Under the pieces are notes generated by a model. It ran no database searches. It worked only from the letters and a program-made list of their open reading frames with translations, and was not told the origin of the DNA. This document shows positions 1 to 10,945 of a stretch of 64,000 nucleotides of DNA, piece by piece. The stretch's first letter is position 1, and each line of letters begins with the position of its first letter. The translations under genes and the position numbers were made by a program. Source of the DNA: Chionis minor (lineage: Eukaryota; Chordata; Aves; Charadriiformes; Chionididae); the NCBI GenBank assembly GCA_013398295.1, contig VZSF01008218.1:176285-240284 (forward strand), given 5' to 3'.

Positions 1-3000
1 TATTTCTTAGCCCCCTATCTTTTATCTTTAGCAAGAGCCTCTATAGAGGCTCAAAGTGCACTTGTAAACTATGTTCTGCTGTCCTCCGTCATTTAACCTT
101 CAGCCTCCTTCTCATTAGCGTGTGTTTAATAGGAGGCTGAGGAAGGGGGAAAAAGAATTGAGGACAGGAAATAATGACAGAGTTTTGGCTTTGGGTACTG
201 GAAGCAGTCAGTGTTTGAGAACTAGACTATGGTCGGTAAGTATTTAGCAATAGGAGATGGTGTTCTACGCGATATATAGCACAGGACAAACGCCTAGAGG
301 CAAGCCCAGACTTAGTCCAAAGAACTAGATATTTGCGTTCAGCAAATAAAACGTTTGGGTGTTTGGATCCAGATGCGTTTCTGATTTCATCTGGTGCTAT
401 ATAGCAAGAGCGAGAGAAGAGAGAAGAGCTCACCAGTTGTGTGGTGTCTGGATGTGTCCTACAGAGTGCGAAATGTCTTCAGCTTCCACTGGAAATCATG
501 GCAATCCAGGGCCTTGTAGTATCAGCTTCTTAAAAAACACTTGGTTTTGTGCTAGGAAGAATCATAGCAATCCTATCATTAGCAATTAGTTAAATGTTTC
601 CTTTGTTTCTGAGTAAGGGCTTGTGGAAAGGAGCAAGTAATGGCATGCAAAGAAGGTTCCCTTAGCTGTATCGTAATGTGACAGCAGCACTATTTCATTA
701 TGCTCTTTAATTTTATTTGAGAGACTTTCTTTCCCAGCTTTAAAAAATAAAAAGCAACTTGTCTTTATTTCAGATGACTCTCTTGAGAAATTTCAAACCA
801 GTTGAGCCAGACTGAATTTTGTACGGCGCTTTTTTTTTCCTAATGTGAACTCCTCCAGCAGGAACACATTTGAGATCCAAAAGCAAGTTTTACTCATGAG
901 ATGAGCCAAATTTATGTCTAAACTCTCCAGAAGGGCCCTGCTGCTCAGATTTTTTTCACATAAGAATTTGTAATTTTATTGGAATGCTTGCAGACTTTCC
1001 GAACAATTATTCCAAAAGTTTGCTTTCTGCCCCATAAATCATAGTGCATTTGTTTAATTCTATCTCGGTTACTAAAAGAGCTTACTTCCCTCTTTCCTCC
1101 CCCCCCCCCTCACATTTTACTACTAATGCAATCTGTGCGTGGTTAAAGTTTGTGAAGTACAATATAATTATACTTACTTTCCAATTTCTTAATGACCCTG
1201 TCATTCTTTATGGTTTACTCCATTGCAGATTAATGTAAGTATTATTAGAATGTAGCCCAAAGTAGAGAGCAGGCTACAGAAACGCCGTTTTTGCATATGT
1301 TAACCCAATTAGCTGAAAACTTTCTAAATTAATATGGCGAGTGTACACTGAACAGCTGAACTTTAGTATATGGTAGAGATGGGATTTTTTACAACCTCCT
1401 TTTCCTCCACCGTTCGGGATATATTAAAAGTGGCACATCAGTGATCATGCTGCCGCGTTATCAAAAGTAATAGGAAGATCGTTCAAAACAGTGCTAGAAT
1501 TTAAGTTGTGGATGTGAGAGAATAACACCACAGCTTCCACCCCGGCTGCGGTGGAAGCCCGTGGTGTAGACGGACGGTCGCCTTCCCCCCCGTACAATAT
1601 TTTGAGCCTTTTGTTCAGACCACCACTACCCCGTGACATCCTTTCGCCGCCATCTGGGTACGCAAACTGATGCGCGCTGAGATTAGTCAACCAGAAGTCA
1701 GGCTCCCGGGCGAAAGGCTGAAAGCAGAGGTTGTATAAATATAGGCTTTGACCATGACGGAACGAGAAATTGGCCGCCAAGCTAACAAACAGTATTGCTT
1801 TAATTGTCATATCGGAATATTTAGTTGGCTGGTGCGGTGGGTTTTTTAGACAAATGCTTGCTGCCCTCTAGTGCTGATGCGCTCGGGTTGAAGCTGCCTG
1901 ACGGGAGGGAAGCTGGGGAGATGGGTCTGGTTTGGCAGCGAGTGGCTTTTTGCTGGTTACTGAGATTGCTGGGCCAGTTGGGGGTATTTGGTCATTAACA
2001 GGAAGCAAGTAAGCGCTTGTGACATTGGCTTAGAGATGAAGGGTATTTTAGCAGATGTAACCTGACTTGCGTTGGATATTTACAGTAATTTGTTCTGCCT
2101 TTACTCGACTACTTTTTTTTTTTTTAGACCATGTATGAGAGAATGAGATATACAAAGAAGTGTTTTAAAAGACTGAAAGAATTGTGAACCCACGCTTCTT
2201 TTCCTCCATCCCCTTCAAGGGTATTCAATATATCCAAAGTTAAGCATCGTTTCCCCCGTAGTAGCTGGCGTGCTGATGCTTTCTGCGCACTTGGGTTTCT
2301 TTGACTGCACTCCCTATCCTGACTATACGATTTATGTGTCTGAGTAATTAAAAAAAATCTGCTTTAAAATTTCAACGTATCCAACGAGAAATATTTCATC
2401 ATAAAGTCGGCATTAATTCCATCCATGACATCATTTGAGAGTGTGAAAATGGTAAAGATGCACTGAAGAAACAAAAGCATTTGGGTGTTTTGCTTGGTGC
2501 TTTATGCTTCGTTTTCACCGGAGAGAGATGTCTTCCCCCCACAACATATTTCTCTGATGATGCTTACAATAAGCATGGAAAGATTCCAAAGAAATCCCAA
2601 GTGTAGGACCTTAAATTGTAACAATGATACCCAGAGGAGTACGGAACTGGTTAATGATTTAAAGTATTATGCCCTAAATGCTCTTATTTTAGCCAACAGT
2701 AGAGAATCTGTAGACAGCACATGCCCAGATCAAAGCTGATCATGTCAATGTCATTCAAGGAGGGAGAGATACCCTCCTTTCCCCCTTCTCTCCCCCCCTA
2801 CCCCTTTTTTTAAACAAAGTATGACATCTGAGGAACAGTGTGTTGATTGTTCCACTGCCAGGATACGCATAATGGAAACATTAGCTCCAAGATAACTTTT
2901 AATCTGTCAGCCTAATGGCTCCTTAATGTGTAGAGGGCTTTAAATGTATGTCAGCCAGGGCTGTATAAAGTAATATAGTTTGTGGCCTGAATGGATCTAG

Positions 3001-3124
3001 ATGACTCCACACCATGACACAATATGGTTTATTATTAAGTATCAGCTCATCAGCTTATTCCCACGGACTTGGACAAGCTTCTCAATTTTCCAGTAACAGA
3101 TTATGTGAGAAAAAGCTTGCAGTG
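1..3124. other. Non-coding stretch, no gene recognised
   Basis: I see no exon-like or RNA-like signal. A minus-strand frame at 1445-1810 (121 codons) opens with a hydrophobic stretch, but it overlaps a C-rich hairpin and has no recognisable domain. Bases 1500-1700 have more CpG than their surroundings. Confidence 0.5.
1533..1558. repeat. Perfect 9-bp inverted repeat (hairpin)
   Basis: GCTTCCACC (1533-1541) and GGTGGAAGC (1550-1558) are exact reverse complements around an 8-base loop. They sit in a locally CpG-rich patch. The function is unknown, and a dyad of this length can occur by chance in 64 kb. Confidence 0.5.
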
Positions 3125-3167
3125 CTTTTTTTTTTTTTTTCCTTTCCTCTTTTTTTATTTTACTTTT

Positions 3168-3213
<46 letters not shown>

Positions 3214-3231
3214 TGCTTCCCTTCCAAATTA
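3125..3231. repeat. Polypyrimidine tract with a 43-T run
   Basis: The tract is almost pure C/T. It holds a 15-T run at 3126-3140 and an uninterrupted T run at about 3170-3212. The long phenylalanine and lysine frames read through it are artefacts of the homopolymer. The exact T count is unlikely to be reliable in an assembly. Confidence 0.9.
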
Positions 3232-4864
3232 CAAGTTTCATCCCCAGCTGCATTGGGAGCCCTGAAGTGTATTTACAGCAGGCTGCACTTTATCACACAT
3301 CAGCTTGACTGCTAGTTTACACTGAACATTTATGCAGCTCCCTTGGCCCGGGATGCAAACTTCACATCTTTGTATTCCTATCACCTTCGTTGCAAATTTT
3401 TCCAACATCCTCTCCCTGTTGACTGCTTTCCTTCCCCTCCCCTGCTCTCGCTTCCCCACATACTCCCCCTTTTCTTCCCCCCTTCCTCCAAACAGGCCGG
3501 TGAGACGTGACAAGTCGCAGTACTCGTCTGTGCAGGATACTTGCAATAATTCAGCCTCTCGGTTTGCCTGCTCTGATTCCTCTCAGCTTCAGCTGAGGTG
3601 CATAATTCCAACACCGTTGCTGTAGAAAGGATTCAGTTTTGTGCTTTTTTGGTCATTCTTTCAGTCTGAAAGACTACTTTGTGCCCTGTTGTGGAGGGTG
3701 TCCAGAGGAAAATGTTGTCACTTTTTGGTCTCCCTGTGCAAGGAGCAAAGAGGTAATTCGTCTCCCCCGAAAGTGAAGGTTACCTTCCTTTAGTGTTGTG
3801 ACCCACAGAGGGGCAGGGGAGAATCAGCATCAGCGCTTTGCTGCTGAAGGAACATCCTCCTTCCCCAGGAAACCTGCAACGGATCACATTCCCTAATCCA
3901 TGGGGACTTCTTTGGGAGCATTTGGAGACCACTCTCTGCGTATTGTGGCTATGATGTGGGAATTCTGCTTTAGCCACTGGGAGCTCTGTCTCCACCCTTC
4001 TCAAGCACAACCTGATCCCTTTATGCACAGATAGTTTTGGAGGAACGATGTGTTATTTTTGCTTACATTTAGTGTTGCTGCCCTCTTAAAAAGAAGCTAA
4101 TCAGTTTGTAACACGAGGGAAGTTAGTATTTGTGCATTTGTTATTTGAGCACTTGTGAGTGTTTTATGATACTGTTTTATGGAATCCTTTTTTTGTTTTT
4201 TTGGTTTTGGCTTATTGCTATGATATTTCAGGTCTTTCTAACTGCCGCCTTCAGCTGTAGCACAAGCAAAGGCATTCGAGGCCTTATCTGTCGTACGCTC
4301 CTCGTTCTGTCGCTCCCTCAGCTCTGATTTAAGCAGCCCGGATCCTGTGTCTTGACTCCAACCTGTAGTCTGGCATTCTGGAAACTGCAGTGGCTGCTTT
4401 TGGGAGGATGTCGTGCCCCAGGTGATCCTTTACACCTCCTCTTCCAAGTGATCTTCTCAGATTCCGGCGTCAGAGCCGTCATAGGCTGGGTCCTGTTCAA
4501 GAGAAACCATCTCTCTGCTCCACCAGAAGGCAACATGAAGGACAAAAAGTCTGTCTACAATTCCCTCCCTTCTTGTCCTATAAGTTTCTAGTTTGACATT
4601 TTTGATTAAATTTGGTCCATTTTACAGAACATGGGCCAGCAACAGGAATTTGTTCTTTCCTGTCATTGGCTCTAACAGATCTCCTAAAGCAAAGGCTTCC
4701 TTGTTTCTGATTGCTCAAACTATTGTTCCTGTTTATAAAAATGTATTTCCACAGAAAACAACTGTGAAGGCCCAACTGTAAATAGATACATGTCTGCAAG
4801 TTAGAGCAGATGAGTGAACCTCAGAAGACTGAGTAACTTGGAGAAACACTCCATGTTTTTTTTT
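3232..4864. other. Non-coding stretch, no gene recognised
   Basis: The sequence is of mixed composition, with a C/T-rich part at 3420-3500. I recognise no coding, RNA or repeat signal. Confidence 0.45.
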
Positions 4865-4880
4865 GGGGGGGGGGGAATGT

Positions 4881-4912
<32 letters not shown>
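4865..4912. repeat. G11 run followed by T30 run
   Basis: Eleven G (4865-4875) are followed by a short spacer and then about thirty T (4883-4912). These are simple homopolymers, and lengths may be misassembled. Confidence 0.85.
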
Positions 4913-4915
<3 letters not shown>

Positions 4916-5153
4916 TTTGTAAAGCATCTCCCTGATGTTAAAGACAAAAGTCTCAGTAAAACTTACAGTGCACTATTTGTGTCCGAGTCAACTTTCTGTT
5001 TATTCTTTTTTTCCCATGGCTGTTAGATATTTAGCATCTCTCCTCTCTTCCCCTCCCACTCTCTCCCAGGCCTCCACCCCAGTGTGCTGTGGAGCTTTGC
5101 ATGTGTCTGTGCTCCCCAAATTTCAAGATGATTTGGCTGAATGTCAGGCTAAT

Positions 5154-5250
5154 GTTTTTGTCGTTTTGGTTTGGGTGGTGGTTTTTTCCTTGTTTTGTTT
5201 TTGTTTGTGGGGTTTTTTTTGTTTGTTTGGGTTGGGTTTTTTTTTTTTTT
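5154..5250. repeat. G/T-rich low-complexity tract
   Basis: The + strand is almost entirely T and G, with recurring GTTT, GGGTT and long T runs. It ends in a T14 run and then AAAA. It resembles decayed (TTTGG)n or (TTTTG)n simple sequence. Confidence 0.8.
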
Positions 5251-5939
5251 AAAATGATTCATTGAGCATTACCAAACAAATATTTTGAAGGAGCATGTTT
5301 TGAAATATTTTGATACTTTTTACAATGTTCAGTTGGTTTAGTGTTCTTAATGATGATTATAAAACAGACAGCTCAGCTACAATTAGATGGAGTGGTTATT
5401 TTTTTTTAAAAAGTAAAATGACTGTGAGAGTGTATAGAAATTCTCCTGATTTTAGCAGGAAAAAAATAACCTATGTGCTACTGGAAAGTGAGAGGATTAG
5501 GCTCCTAATTTCTTGAAAAATCTCTAGTATTTCATTTCTTATAGAAAATCAAAGTGTAATTGAAAATAAGAACTTTTCAACTAGGCAACTAGATAAAGCT
5601 GTTAAGAATATCTGTGAAGATAAATGTAAAACGAAAAATTACCAAACTCCCATACAAAGGGCTTTTTGTTTCAAACCAGCTTTACTTATCCCTTAGATGA
5701 AAAGGTTTTTGAGAGTTTTAAATTAATTCAGTGAATGGAGGTGTTTGGACTAAATCAGTAGCATTGTAGACTTGAAACTGTTTGTAGTTAGGTGTTTATT
5801 CTCCTCTAAATGTTGTAGGTAGGGAATTATTTTCATTTAAAGGAAGTTTATATTAATATTTAAGGGAATTTTGCAACTTCTGTTCATTAATTGTAGAAAA
5901 TGCCCAAGTGCCTATGAAAAAAAATGATAATGGTGTTGA

Positions 5940-6165
5940 TATTTCATCCTGAAGGGTCTCAAAACAATTTACAGATTGGTAGTATAACCGCGCTGAAATG
6001 CACCCAGCTTCTTGGTGGAACATGGCAGCTGTTTAATAGCCCATAGCAAAACTATACAACAGCAGGTTGTGCAAAAAGACATGAATATGGATCAAATACA
6101 AGTTGGCAGTGGAGGATTTAGTTACCGTGCTCCAATAAAAGTTAGGCGAAGTGGAATTCTGCTAG
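5940..6165. repeat. Possible ancient interspersed-repeat relic
   Basis: Phrases such as 'catcctgaagggtctcaaaacaa' followed by 'ggtggaacatggcagctgt' and 'ggttgtgcaaaaagacatga' recall decayed interspersed repeats shared by birds, turtles and crocodilians. This rests on pattern memory only. I cannot name the family, and the ends are approximate. Confidence 0.3.
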
Positions 6166-7587
6166 AATATTGAGTCTGCGTACGAGGCATTGCGCGTTAT
6201 CTGACCACAGCTCCCAGTCTGAGGACCCGCGGTTAGCCCAGCTGAAAGCCAGGCGGAGGACTGTATGCTGAAATGTAATCCCTGCTGCATACTGTGGACC
6301 AATGTGTTTGACAAACATTTAATTGTGAATACTTTGCTGTTTGCACTTGCAGAGGGGTTTATTAAAAACATTTGATGTTAAAATGGGTGCCCGAGGGGGA
6401 TCTCGGGCAGATGTGGCAATAGGTTTTGATGGGGGTGGCAAAAGTTTTGGCTTGACTACTTAGTTTTAGTAATTACTTTTTACAGAAAATGGAATGCTAT
6501 TGGAGAAAGCTGTGTTGCTAACAGCTGCCCCAGCTGTGACGGCTGAGAGGTGGGGTTTTTTTCTAGATCTAGAGCATTTATTTGCTAGGGAAAAAAAGCA
6601 AACCAAGAATGAAACGAGATGCCACCAGGCAACAGTTCCCTCAGGTCACAGTTGGCCTGAGCTGAATTTTGACCTGTGGCTGAATCTGTGTGATCTATAG
6701 GTCTAGCACATCCCATTGCAACTTCTTTTTGCCGTTTCCCATATAACACACGAAGATCTGCAAACTTCTTTTGCTCTGGGGAAATGTATGGAAGTCCAAC
6801 TGCGCCACAGCTCTCTGCAACACGCGCCCAATTTAAAAGGAGCAAACATGACTTGAACAATTTTTCATGTGCTTTAGTATGCATGTATGCACTTATTTAT
6901 TTATTTGGATAATTGAGTTTTCCCTCAGCTAAGGAAAAGCTGGTGTTGCTGACATTACAATGTGTTTGTGAAGAAAGACTGATACCACAACACATGCAAG
7001 CAACTGCAAGGTCATTACTTACCCAGCATAATTAGAACATCCATTCCGAAGGGGGAAAACATTTAAAAGATAAAGAGTGAATTTAAAAATGATTCTTCCC
7101 AATGCATTTTTTTCATAATTATAGTTTTAACAGCTTGTGCTGATGGTAGAAGCAGCTACTTAAGAAAAATTAGAAGCCTCATTCGGGGAAGATGATCCCT
7201 CAAGAGACCTTGTGTTGTCATTTCTCAAGAGCCACGAGCAGAAACCTCATTCAGGATGCTGCGTGTTGTGGTGATGTATAGGGGGTATGCTTAGCTTATT
7301 ATGGCCGGTGCTGGATATTTTAATTAAAACCCACCACAACAGCCACAGAGGTATTGTTTTCCCCCTTATTCCTCCCCTTGCCTGTGTGCAGAACCACAAG
7401 TGTACTCCTGCCCCTGCACTGCGAGGAATGAATAGCATGCCAGACAGGCAGGAGAGGAGCAGTAGGTTTCCTAAATTCGTGCGTGACATCCCTCAGCATC
7501 AAAATTCTCATGGCAGCACACGAGCCTTTTGTACTTCTCCAGGTCTTCTGCGGTTGCTGACGGGAGGTGGGAAACGGGGGAGGGAAA
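6166..7587. other. Non-coding stretch, no gene recognised
   Basis: I see no supportable gene or RNA. Frames of 60-120 codons here overlap each other on both strands without recognisable domains. Confidence 0.45.
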
Positions 7588-7643
7588 ACGAAACCAACCA
7601 AAAAAAAAAAACAAAACCAAAAACCAAAACAAAAAACCCAACC
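7588..7643. repeat. A/C-rich simple sequence, (CAAAA)n-like
   Basis: Runs of A are interrupted by C or CC on the + strand. This is the complement type of the T/G tract at 5154-5250. Confidence 0.8.
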
Positions 7644-7649
7644 GGTCGC

Positions 7650-8800
7650 CGCATTTAATTTGTGAGCAAGATTATTGTTTTACAAGTAACCTTCGCGATA
7701 AATAAAGTCGCGTGGCAACGTTTTCAGCCGTGCTTTTCCCGAGACTCTCCGAGCGGTGCGTGTAATGTGGCTGGCAATCGAATCACAGCTGTGTGCCTGG
7801 GCAGGGAATCTCTGCGGAGACAACACTTCCTTAATTTAAACAATTGTAGGCTGCAGGAGTTCAAAAATTTCAGCTGACTTTAGCTGTCACTAGCCCAAGC
7901 ACCTTTATCCCCAGGCGAGCAGCAGCAGCTGGATTTCATTTCCTGCTGCCAGACTGTCCGACATCTTTGCTGAACATCCCGGGAACTGAGCGTCTTTACT
8001 TTAAGGATTTTATTCAAGGTGACAGCTCCTCACACTTTAGCGTTCAGATCACCTCAAGTAGCTGAGATATCAGTGAAAATGAGAGCACTTCTCCCGCAAA
8101 CTCCAAATTTAGATTGACTGAGGTTATCCTTAGGCCCCTCGGCCCAGCCTCCGCCACGGCGCAGGCCTGCCAGGAACTTTAAAAACTACGGCGGAGTTTG
8201 TAATGATGTCTGGGGAGCAAGATTCTGCCGGAGCGGCGGAGGATACTCGAAGCGATAGGAAATGATGTCAGGTTCAGTTAGGGCTGGAGACAGCGTTAGA
8301 ATATACTTGGCATAATACGGCACCGGTATCTCTGTCAGCATCTCTGTTTTCTGTCACGGCGCACAATCCCCGGCCTGTCTGCAGCCCTGACAGTGTCTTT
8401 TCAGATCAGGTTATTGCCAACGCGGAGACCGGCTCAGCGCAGCGCCACACAGCCCCCTTTGTTTGAAGCCTGCCCTTTTGTCATTAATGCACTTGATGTC
8501 TATTTAAATCCGACGGTGAATGCAGTATCTGTTTTCCTGTCAAGAGATCATTGACAATATTAATACCTCATGTCCTTGCCTCATTTTCGAAGCGCTGACA
8601 CCTAGCTACAGTCTCCAGCGTTCATCACACGGCGCTCTCTCACCGGCGTCTCTATAAACAGTCTTGCTCCCAGTCCTTAAGAAACGCGGCAGACCTCAAA
8701 CAAGACTTTTATCAGTGCCAGTGAAAAGGGAGGCTGAAGAATGCCGTTAATAAACCTTATTAACGGCATCCTTTACATTTAGAGCTCTAAACGGCCTCGT
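7650..8800. promoter_or_regulatory. Candidate developmental enhancer block
   Basis: This is non-coding DNA with many transcription-factor-like words. They include the SOX-type palindrome ACAATTGT (7840-7847), the homeodomain palindrome CATTAATG (8482-8489), several TGACAG/TGATGTC words and the dyad at 8741-8769. No long open frame crosses it, and CpG is not strongly depleted. The look is that of conserved non-coding elements near developmental regulators. Conservation is inferred, not seen. Confidence 0.3.
8741..8769. repeat. Perfect 13-bp inverted repeat, 3-nt spacer
   Basis: ATGCCGTTAATAA (8741-8753) and TTATTAACGGCAT (8757-8769) are exact reverse complements separated by ACC. The arms contain GTTAAT and ATTAAC, which are HNF1-type half sites. 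Their 7-base separation is larger than the single base of a canonical HNF1 site. It may be a dimeric transcription-factor site or a hairpin. Confidence 0.8.
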
Positions 8801-10784
8801 TACCGACCCGGTGCCTGCTGCGGTTTGACTTGGAGGATCGTCTCTTTAGACGCAAAAAAAACCCCACAAAACAAACCCCTTGCTTTTCGTTAGACGCTTG
8901 TTTAGGAATGATGATATCGTCCCTCGAATGCGGAAACGGCTCCGCTAGTGAAATTATTGAAATTGAAATTATGGAAGAAAGCGCTGTGGCGGAGGGGAAG
9001 GGAGCAGCACCGTATAGTCCCCGTTTGTGTTGTCCTGAAGAGAAATGTGTTTTTCACAGCAAATGACAGGCCTATCAATTTATTTTTATTTTTTTTGCCG
9101 TAGGAATACGTTACTGTCCTGACGTCTTAGAAGCAAAGAAGAGCATGGGTTAACATTAATCTTGTACAGCCCGTGCCTTCCAAGGCTTTAGGTGCTTAAC
9201 TGAAGAATAGACGCCGAATATGAAAGCTTGCACACTTAGTTCGTACTGCGGGCGAGCGCAGCATTTGCTGTGCGAGTCCTGGAAAGCTGAAACAGCAGCG
9301 AATTGAGGATCTTCTCCTCCCCCATCTCCGCCCTTGACTTAAGGCAGAGTTTGTCTCCCTTGGGCGAGGTTGTGCTTGTCCTCCTGGGGGAGAGCTGGGT
9401 GCTTCAGTGACACTCCCAAGGGAGAGGAGACTCTTTCACCTTCCTTCCATGCTTGGGAGGTGACTTTAATTTGACGATACGTGCCTGGGGACACAAAGAA
9501 TAACCCTGCTAGTAAAATTTAACATCTTTGGGGATGTTCGCAGGTGGGATGTGACTGTGAACTTACGCTTTCACATACCACTTAGTACCACCAGAGGGGA
9601 TGCTTTTGAATAAGGTAGTGGGATCTGCAGGTACGTGCGTGTCTCACCCACAGCAGTTACAGCTTCCTCGGGCATCCTGCCGCCTGTACCCACGGAGAAT
9701 CACGCGCCTTGTCTCCCGGAAGCGGCGTTCTGGCTGATTTTTGAAAGCATCCTCTATGTACTGATATTTAGCGTAATTCATAATCGCATCTTGCTCGCGG
9801 GCTGTTGTTCGGAGGGACGCTTTGGCAATTTATTTTATTAAATGATTATGTGTATGCCTGGGGAAAATGCTGGAGTCCGGAGGGGCTAACCGTTAGGAAG
9901 GTCCAAGTTCTAGCCCGCGTCTGCCGGTTGCTTCCCGCGTGGATTTCAGCCGGTCGCTTCAGTTTCCTGCCGCGGCAAAGCAGGGACGGCTTTAGGTGTT
10001 CGCAGGATGGCTTTGTGGAGGTTTCAAAGGTTTTTCCTGGATTCACGTTAAACAGTGACTATTTGCTGCTTTTTTTTTCCGGTTTTGGTTTTAATCATCA
10101 GGAAAACCCTGTAAACACGTAGCAGGGAGATTACAGAGAGCACAAAATTTATCTTCCGCCCCAACTTTCTGGTTTTCAAAAGCAGGAGGGAGGTGCTGTG
10201 ATTTAAGATACAGCGTGCGGTGTTGCAGTGTTCTGTCATTCCCTTTTTTTGAAGACACTTGTGGATGTATGTTTAACAGGATAGGTTGTGCAGGTATTTG
10301 AACACGTGTTTTCCCAGTGGATTCCAAACTGCCGACTGAAATGGTAATACTGGATATTTCAAGTGCACAAACTTTCTTTTGTAGGACGAGAGAAAACTGT
10401 TCCCTTCCCTCTTTCAGATTTCCCTAGTTATGTGCTTTATTTGCGTATCACGTCACTGTTGTCCTAATTGCAATTAATTTCCTCTTTTGTTGTAGGTATT
10501 TTGGGAAAATGCCGCTACATTTACTATGGAAAACATTCTGAGGGCAACAGATTCATCCGAGACGACCAGCTATAAAACCCAGCGTTGCTTCATGCCTCTT
10601 CAGCGCCTCCCCGTAAGAAGCACAAATCGCATCTACATTTTAAGCGTGTGACTAAAGTCCTCTAGTGCCTTCTGCTGACTTTGCCGAGCCTGTCAAGATC
10701 ATCCTTCTATCTTAGTCTGAGTAGTCACATAGAGATTGACATGATTGCCTTTAAGCAGGTCCCATCCACCAGTGTGACAGACAG
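8801..10784. other. Relatively CpG-rich non-coding stretch
   Basis: CpG dinucleotides are more frequent here than in most of the window, for example at 9240-9300 and 9640-10020. I recognise no exon. A TATAAAA word at 10571-10577 is followed about 34 bases downstream by a donor-like CCCGTAAG. Both are weak signals. Confidence 0.35.
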
Positions 10785-10945
10785 CTGCAGCCGCGCGCCC
10801 GGCCTGACAGGAGGAGCTCCGTGATGGATTGCCTGGTCCAACTGCTGCTCGCGGAAGAGCAGGGGTCACACCTGGGGCTTCCACGAGCATGCTCCATCCA
10901 TCCGTCGGGCGGCCGGCGCCGTAGCGAAAGCGGCGCGTTTATCTC
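10785..10945. promoter_or_regulatory. Small CpG cluster
   Basis: Roughly 160 bases contain clustered CpG words such as gccgcgcgcccgg near the start and gggcggccggcgcc near the end. This is shorter than a standard CpG island. It could be a weak promoter or a GC-rich enhancer. No transcript can be assigned. Confidence 0.3.

Noticed and set aside
1445..1810. Minus-strand 121-codon frame with a hydrophobic start, signal-peptide-like
   Set aside because: It has no domain and no cysteine pattern, and overlaps a C-rich hairpin. This length is expected by chance in 64 kb.
3014..3308. Phenylalanine- and lysine-rich frames
   Set aside because: They are produced by the poly-T tract.
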